From Paramacrobiotus richtersi (taxonomy: Eukaryota; Tardigrada; Eutardigrada; Parachela; Macrobiotidae), in the NCBI GenBank assembly GCA_034698045.1, contig JAQGAU010000087.1, forward strand, positions 1 to 42,757: a DNA stretch of 42,757 nt. The letters run 5' to 3'. Positions 22,127 through 31,850 of this stretch are shown piece after piece (position 1 is the stretch's first letter; the number at the start of each line of letters is the position of its first letter). The notes beneath the pieces were generated by a model. It ran no database searches. It was not told the DNA's origin and was given only the letters and a program-made list of their open reading frames with translations. Position numbers and translations under genes: made by a program.

Positions 22127-22140
22127 CGTAGTCCAATGGC
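22127..22140 (+). repeat. A-box-like word CGTAGTCCAATGGC
   Basis: Family C; last site before the motif-free stretch around the MATH-BTB gene. Confidence 0.75.
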
Positions 22141-22329
22141 ACAGAAGCGTAGAGATGTATGTATCTGACAAATGATGCGCCCGATACGTACAGTACGGAA
22201 TAAAATTTGAGCACTAGCACAATCCTTAAATTTTTCTTGATATTATTACCGCTAAACGAAGTCTCGTAAGCAGGTTCCTTATGTTGTACACGTGTTGTCG
22301 GGATTGATCATTATTGCTACCGGAGTTGC

Positions 22330-22396
22330 GGTGTGGTCGAGTAGACGATAAAACGATTGTTGATCTTGAGAAAGGAAGTTCGATCGAGATATCGAC
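22330..22396 (+). repeat. Degenerate tRNA-Ser-like module
   Basis: TGGTCGAGTA (22334-22343) resembles a tRNA-Ser A box and AGTTCGATCG (22377-22386) a decayed B box, about 43 bp apart. The region between has tRNA-like length but no clean stems. Likely a SINE or tRNA relic. Confidence 0.35.
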
Positions 22397-22519
22397 AAAT
22401 GGTTGATGGAAGTTGGCGCACGGTGGAATGTAAGCTCACAGGGACAACCATTGCGACTGTCTTCGTTGTTGGTATCATCAGGACTACGCGTCGCGAAGTA
22501 ATAGCTTTTACGAAAAATT

Positions 22520-23210
22520 AATATGAATTCTTCCGAAAATTGCCGATCTACCTGCAGGGTATGTAAGTGGTTTTCCGTGTCATGGTTAACTAACTATACC
22601 ACATCCTGGCGGATACAGCAGCGCTTCGGTTATTGTAGCTCGAACGCTGTTTGCTGCGTACGCGTACATCTGCAGGGAATCGTATACGAGCAGTTTGTAG
22701 TGTTTCGTCGTGCTAATAGTGGATGACTTTCGGTGTACCAGACTGTCACATTATCCGCAGTATACGCAAAAGAATTTTGGACTAGTACTACATGTGCACA
22801 TACCCAGTCGCAAATCCAGCCAATGACTACCGCTTGTAAGGAATCGCTAAGTCAATGGGGCAACGCCCGGTTGGTCGTAATGAGAATGCGAAGTCGGCAA
22901 TGGTGTTTTGTCGAAAACGAACCAGCATTTCAAAATACTCGAGTAGAAGGTTTAGCGTAGACAAATGTGGCCGCAGAGCTGCAATAATTTCTGGTTCATA
23001 AGTCGCTACGTGGAGTATATTCGCCAACAGCAGGTGGGTGAGGTGATAGTCAAATGCACTGGCGCGGAGCCGTCGGTTTCGAGCAAAGGTCAGCAGTACC
23101 ACGTACCGCCAATGGCCAGCACAGCGACGCTTAAGATGTACGCGAGTAGATTTTTCCATGATTGTGGGGAATGCTTACATACAATCGAAAGTGTAGCAGT
23201 GCACTGATTA
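22520..23210. other. Region open on both strands, unassigned
   Basis: Longest frame is minus 22827-23159 (110 codons), with a helical-looking stretch YEPEIIAALRPHLSTLNLLL then EYFEMLVRFRQNTIADF. Plus-strand frames 22523-22726, 22733-22960 and 22965-23207 are also open. GC is slightly raised. No family recognised and no decisive strand. Confidence 0.2.
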
Positions 23211-23954
23211 TATTATTATAAGAAGTCAAAGTTTGTTCAATTTCAATGGCTACGGAAGAGGAACAGATTGAAATATAAAATGGGACCAGTGAAATGAATG
23301 GAAGGGGTGCAAAGTACGAAAATTTCCGAACGAAGTGCGGAAAACAAGCAGCTTACGGGAGTCCGCAGAATATGAATACAGTAGTACACTGAAATTAATA
23401 TGGCTCGCGATACAGATATTACTGCTGAATATAGTACAATTAAAAAAAAATTACGATGTCGATTTCTGACTCTTTATTTATGACCTTCTTAATTCTGGCT
23501 AAAATTTGAACCGCATGGAAAATTGCGACCACTCGGGTTTTCAACTAAATGGTAGAATCGCTCTGTGAAACACCGGGTAAATAAATTTAATACAGTCAGA
23601 AAACAGAGTAACTGACGCACTCATAAATATTACAATGTATTCGGAAACGTTTAAATGGATCAGAATAACGTACTGTTGAAATGGCCCTATCGTATACAAC
23701 ACGCGTATTAACCAGTAGCCGAACCCGGATCCTGTATGCAATAGGTCCGCTTTGTGTGCCATTTCATCGAGCGCATGCAGTAAATGCGTTGACCTTACTG
23801 TTACACTGTGCTACGTCGAAAAGGCGGTATTTGAGACTCGTAAAAGGCTATGCTTGGAGCAGAACTAACGACCATACTGCATGCCGGACTGGAATCAACG
23901 GGCCAGTCACTCACTCAAACGGCTGTCATATTCATTTCAGACTTGTGCTGCAAC

Positions 23955-23962
23955 TATAAAAA
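23955..23962 (+). promoter_or_regulatory. TATA box of the MATH-BTB gene
   Basis: TATAAAAA lies 83 bp upstream of the ATG at 24038. A CTCAGA initiator-like site sits about 30 bp downstream, near 23985, which would give a 5' UTR of about 50 bases with no upstream ATG. Spacing is typical of an animal Pol II core promoter. Inferred from sequence only. Confidence 0.5.
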
Positions 23963-24037
23963 CGTTTTCTTGCAACCAGAAACACTCAGATATCTCCCAG
24001 CTTAATCAAACGCTTCCGTTGTATTCCTAGATACAAC

Positions 24038-25074
24038 ATGGCTGTCCGCGCGTTTCGGACATATAACGCCTTTAATCTGCAGTTCAAAATCCCGACGGAA
24101 GAACTGATACTGGAGGATCCGTTTAGCCGCGACGCCAGTCGTAATCTCGTGTCTGCTTGGCGCTTCTCTGCGGACATCGTAGTGGACAAAATCCCAAATT
24201 ATCGCGATATTCCGGCTTCGACGTGGACGGTCACATTGTCAGCGACGGAGCCAGAGGGATACATCCGACAAGAAATCAAACTGAAAGACGGGCCCGATGC
24301 CGCAGCACGCTCCAGTCTCGTCCTCGTGGAATGGCGAATTCGCGGTGGAGTAACCGACGACGATAACGAGAAAGACCTGCCGTGGAGCGAAGGGTGGCGT
24401 TTTGGCCCCGGGGGATCGCGCAGCGGACGGGAAGAGGGCTTCTTCGAGGGGCTGCCGCAAAGTTTTCGCCTTTTTAAACGTGCCGGATCAGTGACCACGG
24501 AAGATGAGCATTATGGAGTTCATCGCTCAGATGATGCCACCATCTTTGTGAGCATGACTTTCCTGGTCAAGGAATACCCTGGACGTCGTAATATGGCCCG
24601 CATGCTGAACACAGGACTCATGTCCGATTGCACGGTGATGTGCGGACAACAGGAATTCCCAGTTCACCGTAACATTTTGGCTGCTGAATCGTCCGTTTTC
24701 GCGGCAGTGTTTCAGAATGACATGGAGGAAAAGCCATCGGGGAGGGTGAGCATTCTGATGTAGGTCCGGAAACTATGGCGGCGATGTTGCAGTTTGTGTA
24801 TGGTCGCAAGTCCCCTCACGAGCACGGTCAACTGACAGAGCTGTGGATGGCGGCGGATAAGTACGATATGGAAGATCTGAAGTTGGAGTGCCAGCGTCTC
24901 ATGTTGCCATCTCTCACTGATGACAACGCGGTGGAGTGTTTCGGTTTCGCTGCACAGTATGGCATTAACGAGCTCTTGGTGGCTGCTGCGCAGATTGTCG
25001 GACGACGCAATGTGCATTCCCGTCGTGAAGAACCTGAGTGTCACGGTTTCCCTTCTCGCGCTAACACTGCGTAA
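24038..25074 (+). CDS. MATH-BTB (SPOP/TDPOZ-like) protein, one frameshift in the BTB domain
   Basis: This is the only gene here I can assign. The family acts as substrate adaptors for Cullin-3 ubiquitin ligases: the MATH part binds the substrate, the BTB part dimerises and binds Cul3. The ATG at 24038 opens 241 codons. Residues 1-185 fill the MATH position but are divergent; only the final strand, near DDATIFVSMTFLVKEYP, resembles the family. BTB begins near residue 196 (SDCTVMCGQQEFPVHRNILA), with SSVFAAVFQNDMEE matching SPOP SPVFSAMFEHEMEE. After codon 239 (24752-24754) one base is missing; BTB continues in another frame from 24757 (DVGPETMAAMLQFVYGRK, then MAADKYDMEDLKLECQ) for 105 codons to the TAA at 25072-25074. 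The C-terminal tail after QIVGRRN is short and unlike the family, so a second lesion or early truncation is possible. A GT-AG pair at 24746-24763 would remove 18 bases without restoring the frame, so an intron does not explain the break. No introns are seen. Probable recent pseudogene, or an assembly error in a live gene. Confidence 0.88.
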
Positions 25075-25266
25075 ACTGGCATGTTCTTTGTGGTATTTGG
25101 CTCTTCAGTTGTCGTTTGCCAGTCATATGCCCTTTTGTGTTCTCTATAGCCCCGCATTAGTATTTGGTGGCTAGATTTTTTTTGTGGATATGTATGCTTT
25201 ATTGCTTTATGGTATTATGCATCGGTATTGTACGGTGCGGATAAGCTGACAAAGTTTCATACAGCT

Positions 25267-25272
25267 CATTAA
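25267..25272 (+). terminator. Candidate polyadenylation signal ATTAAA
   Basis: ATTAAA about 195 bp downstream of the MATH-BTB stop is the first common polyadenylation hexamer variant I noticed after the gene. A canonical AATAAA at 25797-25802 is an alternative that would give a much longer 3' UTR. Confidence 0.3.
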
Positions 25273-25796
25273 AGACTACAGTTTAAGACGCTCTCTGAAC
25301 TTGACATTCGCCACTCTGTGAGCACTATCTCAGTTGCGACGGGGTCTTGAATGGAGTGGTCCAGATTGCCGTTAATCAGATTGTGCAGGCTTACGCTGTG
25401 TTGCGCAGGGCTAAACATACCCTTCGATTTATCATACACAGGTTTCAAGAAAACTCGTACCGGTACTTCTTACGTACCAAGGAAAGTGTGTGCCAAGGAA
25501 GACTGGTACTTTAACTATTAAACCTTGAAGAATGTACGCGTATATTACGAATTATATAGACTTTCTCTGCCGTGCCTTGATTTTTTCCTAGTAGTCCACT
25601 TATGTCTCGACACCAGGCGTGTCGCCATGAATAATTATATAGAGCTAAGAACTTTGTTATTTTGTTCCGGAACCAAAATTATATACTATGCTATAAATGC
25701 TATTCACCGCATTGAACAATTAATTCTGTAACGCGAGCAGCTTTACAGATTACAAAGCGGTCGGAAGCTCGTAGCGGCCGCTCTGTAATGTGCTCC

Positions 25797-25802
25797 AATA
25801 AA
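25797..25802 (+). terminator. Candidate polyadenylation signal AATAAA
   Basis: Canonical AATAAA about 720 bp after the MATH-BTB stop, just past a GC-richer patch with a NotI-like GCGGCCGC at about 25773. It could end a long 3' UTR, but in AT-rich DNA this hexamer also occurs by chance. Confidence 0.25.
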
Positions 25803-25999
25803 AGATTGCCACTCCACCAAATCCAACATTACATGTATTTACATGTATTTATAAATATGCGTACTTGATATATAAGTATACACAGCAGATAACACATAAA
25901 ACTGAAGGGAAAAAAACAGAGAACTGAAAACGAAACCACACTTTTGTCCGTCAGTCTGGAAATGCACTCATTTTACTGTTGGCAGAACCCGTATACGAA

Positions 26000-26013
26000 G
26001 CCACTGTACTACG
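26000..26013 (-). repeat. A-box-like word CGTAGTACAGTGGC (exact)
   Basis: First site after the MATH-BTB gene. A weak B-box-like GGGTTCTGCC follows about 10 bp later on the same strand. Confidence 0.8.
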
Positions 26014-27409
26014 ATAACATCACAGCACCATGGCATAAATAGTAACTGTAGCGTGCATCTTTTAAGCATTAGTTTTGCCGTTGATGTCCTGCTGTGCGCT
26101 GGCCGGTGCATTTGGTGTGCGTGGGCAGTATGGCCGTTTTCGCGTAGGTTGCTGCCGCTTTTTTCTCTTTTTTTTGTATATCTTGAAACAAATTCATGTT
26201 CGCGCTTGATGCATATTTCACTTCGAAAACCGCACAAATTACAATCATAATAACTGCAGACCCACTGTGTGGACATGAGATTTCTCTGGCAGTATCTCAT
26301 CGTTTTTGTTTCCCCGCGTTAACTTATTTAGGTATTCATGATACCTTTCATTAGCAAATTGTTCTATAATTTTCCACTGTGTATTTTTGTAATTGTTTAA
26401 TTGTAATTGTTTTGTAATTTTTAACTGTGCATTGTAAATCAGAATGTTCTGTAATTCAGACTAAAAGTTTTGTTCGGCTTTTACTAGGTGATTTCGACTT
26501 TGATTTACCTTTGATTTGTTCTAAAAGTGCGGTAAAAACTGTGGTGCTTCCATGTTGGTCAGAAAATTGATACGGTGCCTGTTTGACGGTTTTTCGGGAC
26601 GAGATAATAATAATAATATTTTTATTGATATAACATTAAATTTAATAAATTTACTAATTTAATTGCTCTAATATAAAAGATCTATATTTTGTCTCGGACA
26701 GATACATAAAAATCGTCAGATACATGCAGTTAAAATTAACTTTTACAAAGCTTGTACATGTTATCGAGCCGTAACAAAAAGAGAACCTCATACATAACTT
26801 CGGTTGCATGCAGAATTATATTATTCTTTAGGTATTTGATAATAATATGTATTTTATGCGTTATTTATATGTGTTTCTCGTATATAATGTGTTATTTTAT
26901 GTATACAGTATACTGTTTACGTTCCGTATAATATTTACGTACATACGCATTCTAAATTTATGTATTATGCTGCTTTAACTTTTTGTTTTTGTTACTGTAT
27001 GTAGTTTTCATTGAAAACATTTTATTTCTTTCCCTGTTTATTACGGTACTAAAATCACGATTTTTTATTGCATTACCGTCATATTTATATAATTATAATC
27101 AGTTTTTATGGACTTTGTTACCAAGTGTTTCTAAAAAAGGAAGTGCATATGCATGTTGTTGGAATTTCTGCATTTTTGAGCTTGCAGCATTCGGTGCCTA
27201 ACAACTAACCGAAGTTTATGTCCGAAGCGTTTGTTTTTGAGAATATAAACTGGATAAATTAACTGCGATAATTTAATTAAGTTAGCTAACTTGACAGAGT
27301 GTCACCGCTGTGTTCTAATTTTTTATGTGAATTTGATTGTTGGCATATTTGTCTGAGTTAACCTTGATCAGCTGCATGTCTGTGACAAAGTACCGAAAAG
27401 ACGTGAAGT

Positions 27410-27423
27410 CGTAGAGCAGTGGC
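27410..27423 (+). repeat. A-box-like word CGTAGAGCAGTGGC
   Basis: Upstream 30 bp resemble those of the 13050 site. Confidence 0.7.
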
Positions 27424-27790
27424 TTGCCGCTTGTTTACCATTACCTCTCGCTCTCCTTAGCACGCCGTATTTGTACTTACTTCCATGGTACAAGTTACAG
27501 GGAAGTTATAATAGTACAACAGAACATCATTTTTCATATTCTGCAGTATGTTGTTTTCAGGTTTAGCAGTAACTTGTTCGAAAAAACACTGCGAAGTACG
27601 CCAAAAACGTATTCCCTCATCTTGTTTTTTTTATTTGAAACGATTGTAAGAAAAAGGGAAAACTCACTGAAAACAAGTTGAAGGTATTGTAAAACAATTG
27701 ACTGAGAAAGAAATAAAATTATAACATGCAAGAGTATATAATTGTAATCAATAATAGTCATAATTTGCCGATAATTTGCATGTTTTGCGT

Positions 27791-27907
27791 GTTAGCAGGA
27801 AGCCGCTCGCTAGTAATTAAGAGAACAATTGCATTGTTTACTCTATATCTATATATAGAAACAATAGCTATTGTTCTCTTAATTACTGGGGAGCGGCTTC
27901 GGTTAAC
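27791..27907. repeat. 117-bp hairpin, MITE- or pre-miRNA-like
   Basis: Arms of about 50 bp: AGCCGCTCGCTAGTAATTAA with GAGAACAAT on the left, and their near-complement ATTGTTCTCTTAATTACT then GGGGAGCGGCTTCGG on the right, around a TATATCTATATATAG centre. A few mismatches and small size fit a miniature inverted-repeat transposon, and also the size range of an animal pre-miRNA. No clear target-site duplication is visible. Confidence 0.8.
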
Positions 27908-27961
27908 AGCAGTATGCGATGATATGATGCTGACAATGCCTGCCATGTATGTTGTGTGTGT

Positions 27962-27975
27962 CGTAGTGTAGGGGC
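27962..27975 (+). repeat. A-box-like word CGTAGTGTAGGGGC
   Basis: Lies 55 bp after the hairpin at 27791-27907. Confidence 0.65.
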
Positions 27976-28212
27976 ACCTGAGCGGACAGTAATTAATTCT
28001 GGTCTGTCGAGTGGCTCATATCTGCCTGCTGGTGCTGGTAAAATGTGGTCTCATTTTTACTGACAACTCATAATGTTGTTTTTAAAGTTTTCTCATTGGT
28101 TAGACTCTGCCACTCGGGGGTATTGGGTTTTCCTGGGAATTCATAGTAATAGCAGTACTATACTCCCTGTTTTTGCAGTATTTCAGTGCAGCAGTATAAT
28201 CATACATAATGG

Positions 28213-28282
28213 CTGCGTGCACGGGTTTTTACTGCGTGCACGGTTTTCTGCACGGGTTTGGACTGTGTGTACGGGGTTTACG
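28213..28282 (+). repeat. Degenerate tandem repeat, CTGCGTGCACGGGTTTT units
   Basis: Four units start at 28213, 28232, 28248 and 28263, with period 15-19 bp. It lies inside a 95-codon open frame (28073-28360) that I regard as fortuitous. Confidence 0.6.
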
Positions 28283-28532
28283 TTTTTTCTATTGTATATA
28301 TTCGTCATCGTATCTTTAGACAGTTTTTCTCTTCTGGAGACCGCAGCAGAAATGTTCTAGTGCCATACAGTAATCTAGGAATAACAGTCACTCTCTGAGT
28401 TTTCTGTACGGGCGAATTATACGTTGGTCAACTGACGCTCTTTTACAAGGAACCGAGCTTTGTTGTTCGTAGCACCATGGGCCATGATATTGCCCTCGCA
28501 ATGCTCGCTTGACTTCGAGGTTCGGCATCTAA

Positions 28533-28730
28533 TTACCGGTGCACTGTGACCTTGTATCCTTCTTGGAGTTTCGTGAGATGGCCAGCCATCCTTTCCGCTG
28601 CTCCGGAGTGATCGCGTCCAGTGAGCAGTAAAAATAGATATCCCTGTCCCTCCACATCAGAAGCTGCCGATGCAATCAATGGCTTGTAAATTACTTGAAC
28701 ACCAAAACTACCATCCAGACATATTTTCAC
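28533..28730 (-). CDS. Unassigned coding-like segment (65 codons)
   Basis: The minus strand is open with protein-like composition: GVQVIYKPLIASAASDVEGQ, then GYLFLLLTGRDHSGAAERM and HLTKLQEGYKVTVHR. GC is clearly above the AT-rich surroundings. I recognise no family. The stop is preceded by a GTAATT that could be a splice donor, so this may be an exon rather than a whole gene. A second short open frame continues at about 28393-28530. The residue pattern VIYK...G..L...TGRDHS.A echoes a segment at about 29675-29770 (-), hinting at a repeated domain or related exons. Confidence 0.25.
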   Translation of the reverse strand: MKICLDGSFGVQVIYKPLIASAASDVEGQGYLFLLLTGRDHSGAAERMAGHLTKLQEGYKVTVHR

Positions 28731-28896
28731 TGTTGTATTCTTCTATAGTCGTTGCCGATGGACACCACCAGGTCCTGATTTATTCACTATTAATATTTCT
28801 ATTCATGATTATTTTCATTGTTGTTATCTCAGTTATTCGGTTTACATCCATATTAACGAAACAATTAGAAAAAAACCGGCCAACAGCATGAGAAAA

Positions 28897-28947
28897 ATTT
28901 ATTTGTATTTTTTTTTTATTTGTAATTTTATTTATTTTTATTTGTAA
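28897..28947 (+). repeat. Low-complexity ATTTGTATTTT tract
   Basis: T-rich run with repeated ATTTGTA and TTTATTT words. Confidence 0.6.
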
Positions 28948-29018
28948 GCCAATCGCATGGACACGGTGTGTCGTTTGCGTAACTGTCTGCTTAGCCTTAA
29001 CTGTGATTGTGGATGGAA

Positions 29019-29032
29019 GCCACTGTACTACG
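29019..29032 (-). repeat. A-box-like word CGTAGTACAGTGGC (exact)
   Basis: Outside the repeat families I could define. Confidence 0.8.
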
Positions 29033-29205
29033 GACGGTATACATGACACTGCAAATGCTGCCTAGGATGTCCTGGAATGCAATACGCAACAAGCTTACGT
29101 AATTAGAACAATGTTATTCTGCCGTTTATATACACCTATTCTTGTTGATTTATTATTCTGGAGTGTTTTACTGATTTAGAGCATATAAGAAGGCTAGTCG
29201 TTGAC

Positions 29206-29487
29206 ATGGGCAGGCGGCAGTTTCCCGCGTGGGCGACGATCCACTTGGGCATTGCACACAGTATCGGCAATGTCTTCAGTTATCCCTCAGCCGATGCTGG
29301 CGGGGATCCGTACGTGGTCATCTTCGAGCACGACACAATGACCGTTGTTGTCACACACCGAACAAAGCGCGATCACCGTGTGGAGTCTGTCAGCGATTGT
29401 GCTTCAGTTTACTGCATTTCCGTTGTATCGATCAGTGAGAAGCTGAAGAGCTTTGCCGCACATTTCATGAGTCGGATTATTTACTGA
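29206..29487 (+). CDS. Unassigned 93-codon ORF, GC-rich
   Basis: ATG to TGA, GC-richer than its neighbours, with varied and protein-like composition (RRQFPAWATIHLGIAHSIGN early, GGDPYVVIFEHDTMTVVVTH in the middle). No signal peptide or membrane segment, and no family I know. TATA-like words at about 29127 and 29184 are present but their spacing is poor. Coding-like open frames on the opposite strand lie on both sides, so strand assignment is uncertain. Confidence 0.25.
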   Translation: MGRRQFPAWATIHLGIAHSIGNVFSYPSADAGGDPYVVIFEHDTMTVVVTHRTKRDHRVESVSDCASVYCISVVSISEKLKSFAAHFMSRIIY

Positions 29488-29532
29488 AACTGCCGCATTT
29501 ACTTAATGAATTAATATCAAAAAATGTTTGAA

Positions 29533-29800
29533 TCATTTGTTATCAATTGTGAATTTAATTTCTATCACAAAATTACTAAAATCCGTATCAGCTATAAGTA
29601 TGTAGGTAAAATTCCCTGCCGGATTAACTGTGAAATCGTCACCCGAGTCTCCTATCATTTCATAATATAACAACAGATGGCGCGCTTGCGTTGCTGTGTT
29701 CCTGACCAGTAGACTGGGGAACGATTTTCCATAGCCGGTCGCCGTTTGGCATAACTGTGCGATATATGACAACCGGGTGTCCATCCTTTATTTAGGCATC
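29533..29800 (-). other. Coding-like segment open in two overlapping minus-strand frames
   Basis: One frame (29533-29784) reads MIGDSGDDFTVNPAGNFTYI, which faintly recalls the acidic strand-turn pattern of cadherin repeats. The overlapping frame (about 29660-29780) reads KDGHPVVIYRTVMPNGDRLW then IVPQSTGQEHSNASAPSVV and looks at least as coding-like. This suggests a decayed or spliced gene region. I do not assign a family. Confidence 0.25.
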
Positions 29801-30304
29801 AATTCTTCTTCCGCCTTTACTCGGTGACATTGTTTTTGGATTTATCGTTATTCATTTTCATGTTTTAAAGAGCTGATGCAATTAAAATTCAGTGTGGTTA
29901 ATTTACTGATTGGGTGTATAATTTTTCCGTCAAATACATGAATATATTTTTCTCATAAAAAACATGCTTGTTCGTCTGGTATTGTAGCTGTTTTATGAAA
30001 ATACCCGTAGTATGTACCGGCTTTTGCTAGGTTTTCGCGTCTTTTGACTAATGTATCACTGCTCATGCATAGAGCTCGAGTGGCCTAAGCACGCTTCTGC
30101 ACATAACTTAGTGATGATGCTAGTGCAGTGTTTGGCTTTCTCTGCAAAATCATGATCGGGTCATCTCCTATGCAGTAGCACTCGACTTTACATAAGAAAG
30201 TAATCATGTATGACGAACATATGTAGACACAGAGCAACGATGTGGGTACCAAGCGGGCGTGACGCAGTAAATTCTTGGAGAACGTTTTTCTTGCATTTGG
30301 AATT

Positions 30305-30567
30305 TTAGTCCCAGAATGAACGTCGGTCCGCGCGTTTCTCCTTATCATCCGGCGTTACGGAACTATTGCGGAACTGAGGCTTTGCGGCACACCGTCCAGA
30401 CAGGCGGGAATGTTGGTCACAACTTTCCTGCAGGAGGCTTCCTTCATCAGAGACCGGGAAGAGTTTCTCGCAACAGATACAGAAATGTAATAGATCTTGT
30501 TGTACAATAAACAATTGACGGTTTTGCCGGTAATGGGAAAGTTCGTTTTTATTTCCGGCCGGAACAC
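30305..30567 (-). other. GC-rich coding-like segment, unassigned
   Basis: Two minus-strand frames stay open (30305-30514 and 30355-30567), one reading SLMKEASCRKVVTNIPACLD then GVPQSLSSAIVP. GC is markedly higher than flanks. Together with 28533-28730 and 29533-29800 it may belong to one minus-strand locus of 2.1 kb, intact or decayed. No family recognised. Confidence 0.2.
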
Positions 30568-31284
30568 TTAGAATTCCCCAACGAAAGTCGTCACGTGCAG
30601 TGGCACCGTTTTGCGTTACGGGCTATCTAAACATAGTACCGGTCATGTTAAATTGTTCTTGTTCAGGTGTTTTTAGTGTCCAGGGTCTGCTCCCGGTGTT
30701 ATGACAGATTCTGTAATAGACATGTTAAATTAAATTACGAAAATTGTGGAATGTTAGTCTGTACCAGCATTTGTTTCTCATTGGCTCAAAAGAATATCTG
30801 TGGAATAATAATGGTGTCCCTCGACCCTCAACACTCTGTTACACCGTATGCGGAAATCGTCATTTTGACAATGACAAGAGCTGCAAACCGCACTTGTTAG
30901 CCTGTTACTGTTTTTATTTCGAAGCTGCTTCATGGCACTTTATTTTATCGAATTTTATGAATGATTTCTTGAAAATTCGTGCAAAAGTTTTTTATAATTC
31001 TGCCTTCGCGTCGCGTTAAAGTTTTGTACTGCAAAATCGCAGCGCAAGGGCACAAAACTTTATTATTAATTAGTTAAGATAAACTAACAATGAAATTTTT
31101 AGTTAAATATTCATTTTTCATTTACATTTTTATTTACATACTCACATTTTTTTCTTTTTTTACTTACATTCACATCTGCATCTGCACGTAAAATTATAAA
31201 AATCAATGAAAGATCAGCGCCACGAGCTTTGACAAATTGGCGAAAATCATTGTTGTTATGAGCATGTGTCCAGTTCCTTTAAGC

Positions 31285-31360
31285 TCGACTTAACCGTACA
31301 TGTGCAAGAAATAGTTATTGTTATTAGTAATTACTGATGGACAACTCAACAAGCTCCAGC
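31285..31360 (+). repeat. Fragment of family B left part
   Basis: ATGTGCAAGAAATAGTTATT followed by TTAGTAATTACTGATGGACA matches 20790-20835 at roughly 80% by eye. Nothing further of the family is seen after about 31360. Confidence 0.45.
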
Positions 31361-31451
31361 AACGACAATTCTTCACAACATTTCATATTATGGTATAACG
31401 GTTCAGAGTAACATCAAACGGAGCAGCACACTCATGACTCGTCACTGTAAA

Positions 31452-31472
31452 CGCAGATCGCAGATCGCAGAT
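31452..31472 (+). repeat. (CGCAGAT)3 microsatellite
   Basis: Three perfect tandem 7-bp units. Confidence 0.7.
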
Positions 31473-31836
31473 ATGACTTCCAGCCCGAGCAAATTTTACT
31501 ATTACAAAGCATTTGCAAACATTCTCGCAGATTTTATATGTACAATTAGCACTAATATGTTCAGATAATCATATAAATCTGAATTTGCTCTGTCTACAGG
31601 TTCTGGACTGATGACATCGGACATCTGATGACAAGGTCAGACATATTCTTTGTAGGGCTTTCAAAGCGCAATGTTAACCTGATTACAGACTGCGCATCAA
31701 TGATGTACAGACGTAACTGACCCTATGAGTTTAATAAAATGGACAGCAAAAACGGTAGGATAACATTGTTGTTCGATAAGCGCAGTTCGTATTGTTTAGG
31801 GCTTTCTCGGAAAGATTCAGTTGTTCAAGTGACATT

Positions 31837-31850
31837 CGTAGTGTAGTGGC
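31837..31850 (+). repeat. A-box-like word CGTAGTGTAGTGGC (exact)
   Basis: Left site of family D copy 5. Confidence 0.8.

Larger units (their letters stand above)
22051..22143. repeat. Inverted pair of the A-box word with 17-bp arms
   Basis: TGTGCCAATGGACTACG (22051-22067) and CGTAGTCCAATGGCACA (22127-22143) are inverted repeats with one mismatch, 59 bp apart. The right arm belongs to family C; the left arm has no counterpart in other copies of the family. Confidence 0.75.
21770..22260 (+). repeat. Dispersed repeat family C, forward copy
   Basis: Right half of family C: ACGTAGTCCAATGGCACA, GAGCACTAGCACAATCC, AAATTTTTCTTGATATTATTACCGC. With 21402-21690 it forms a head-to-head arrangement. It also has an extra inverted copy of the A-box word at 22054, not seen in the other copies. 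Confidence 0.55.
25803..28392. other. AT-rich spacer, no gene seen
   Basis: Very AT-rich from 26340 to 27110, with simple ATA and TAATTGT runs. The 110-codon minus frame at 25968-26300 contains the A-box word read as VVQW and is not a gene. The plus frame at 26053-26250 is Cys- and Leu-rich and could mimic a signal peptide; I see no support for it. Confidence 0.55.

Noticed and set aside
24746-24763. An 18-base GT-AG intron in the MATH-BTB gene
   Set aside because: Removing it keeps the wrong frame for the BTB domain, and 18 bases is too short for a spliceosomal intron.
25968-26300. 110-codon minus ORF with VVQWLRIR-like peptide
   Set aside because: VVQW peptides recur in several ORFs because they are translations of the A-box word, not protein homology.
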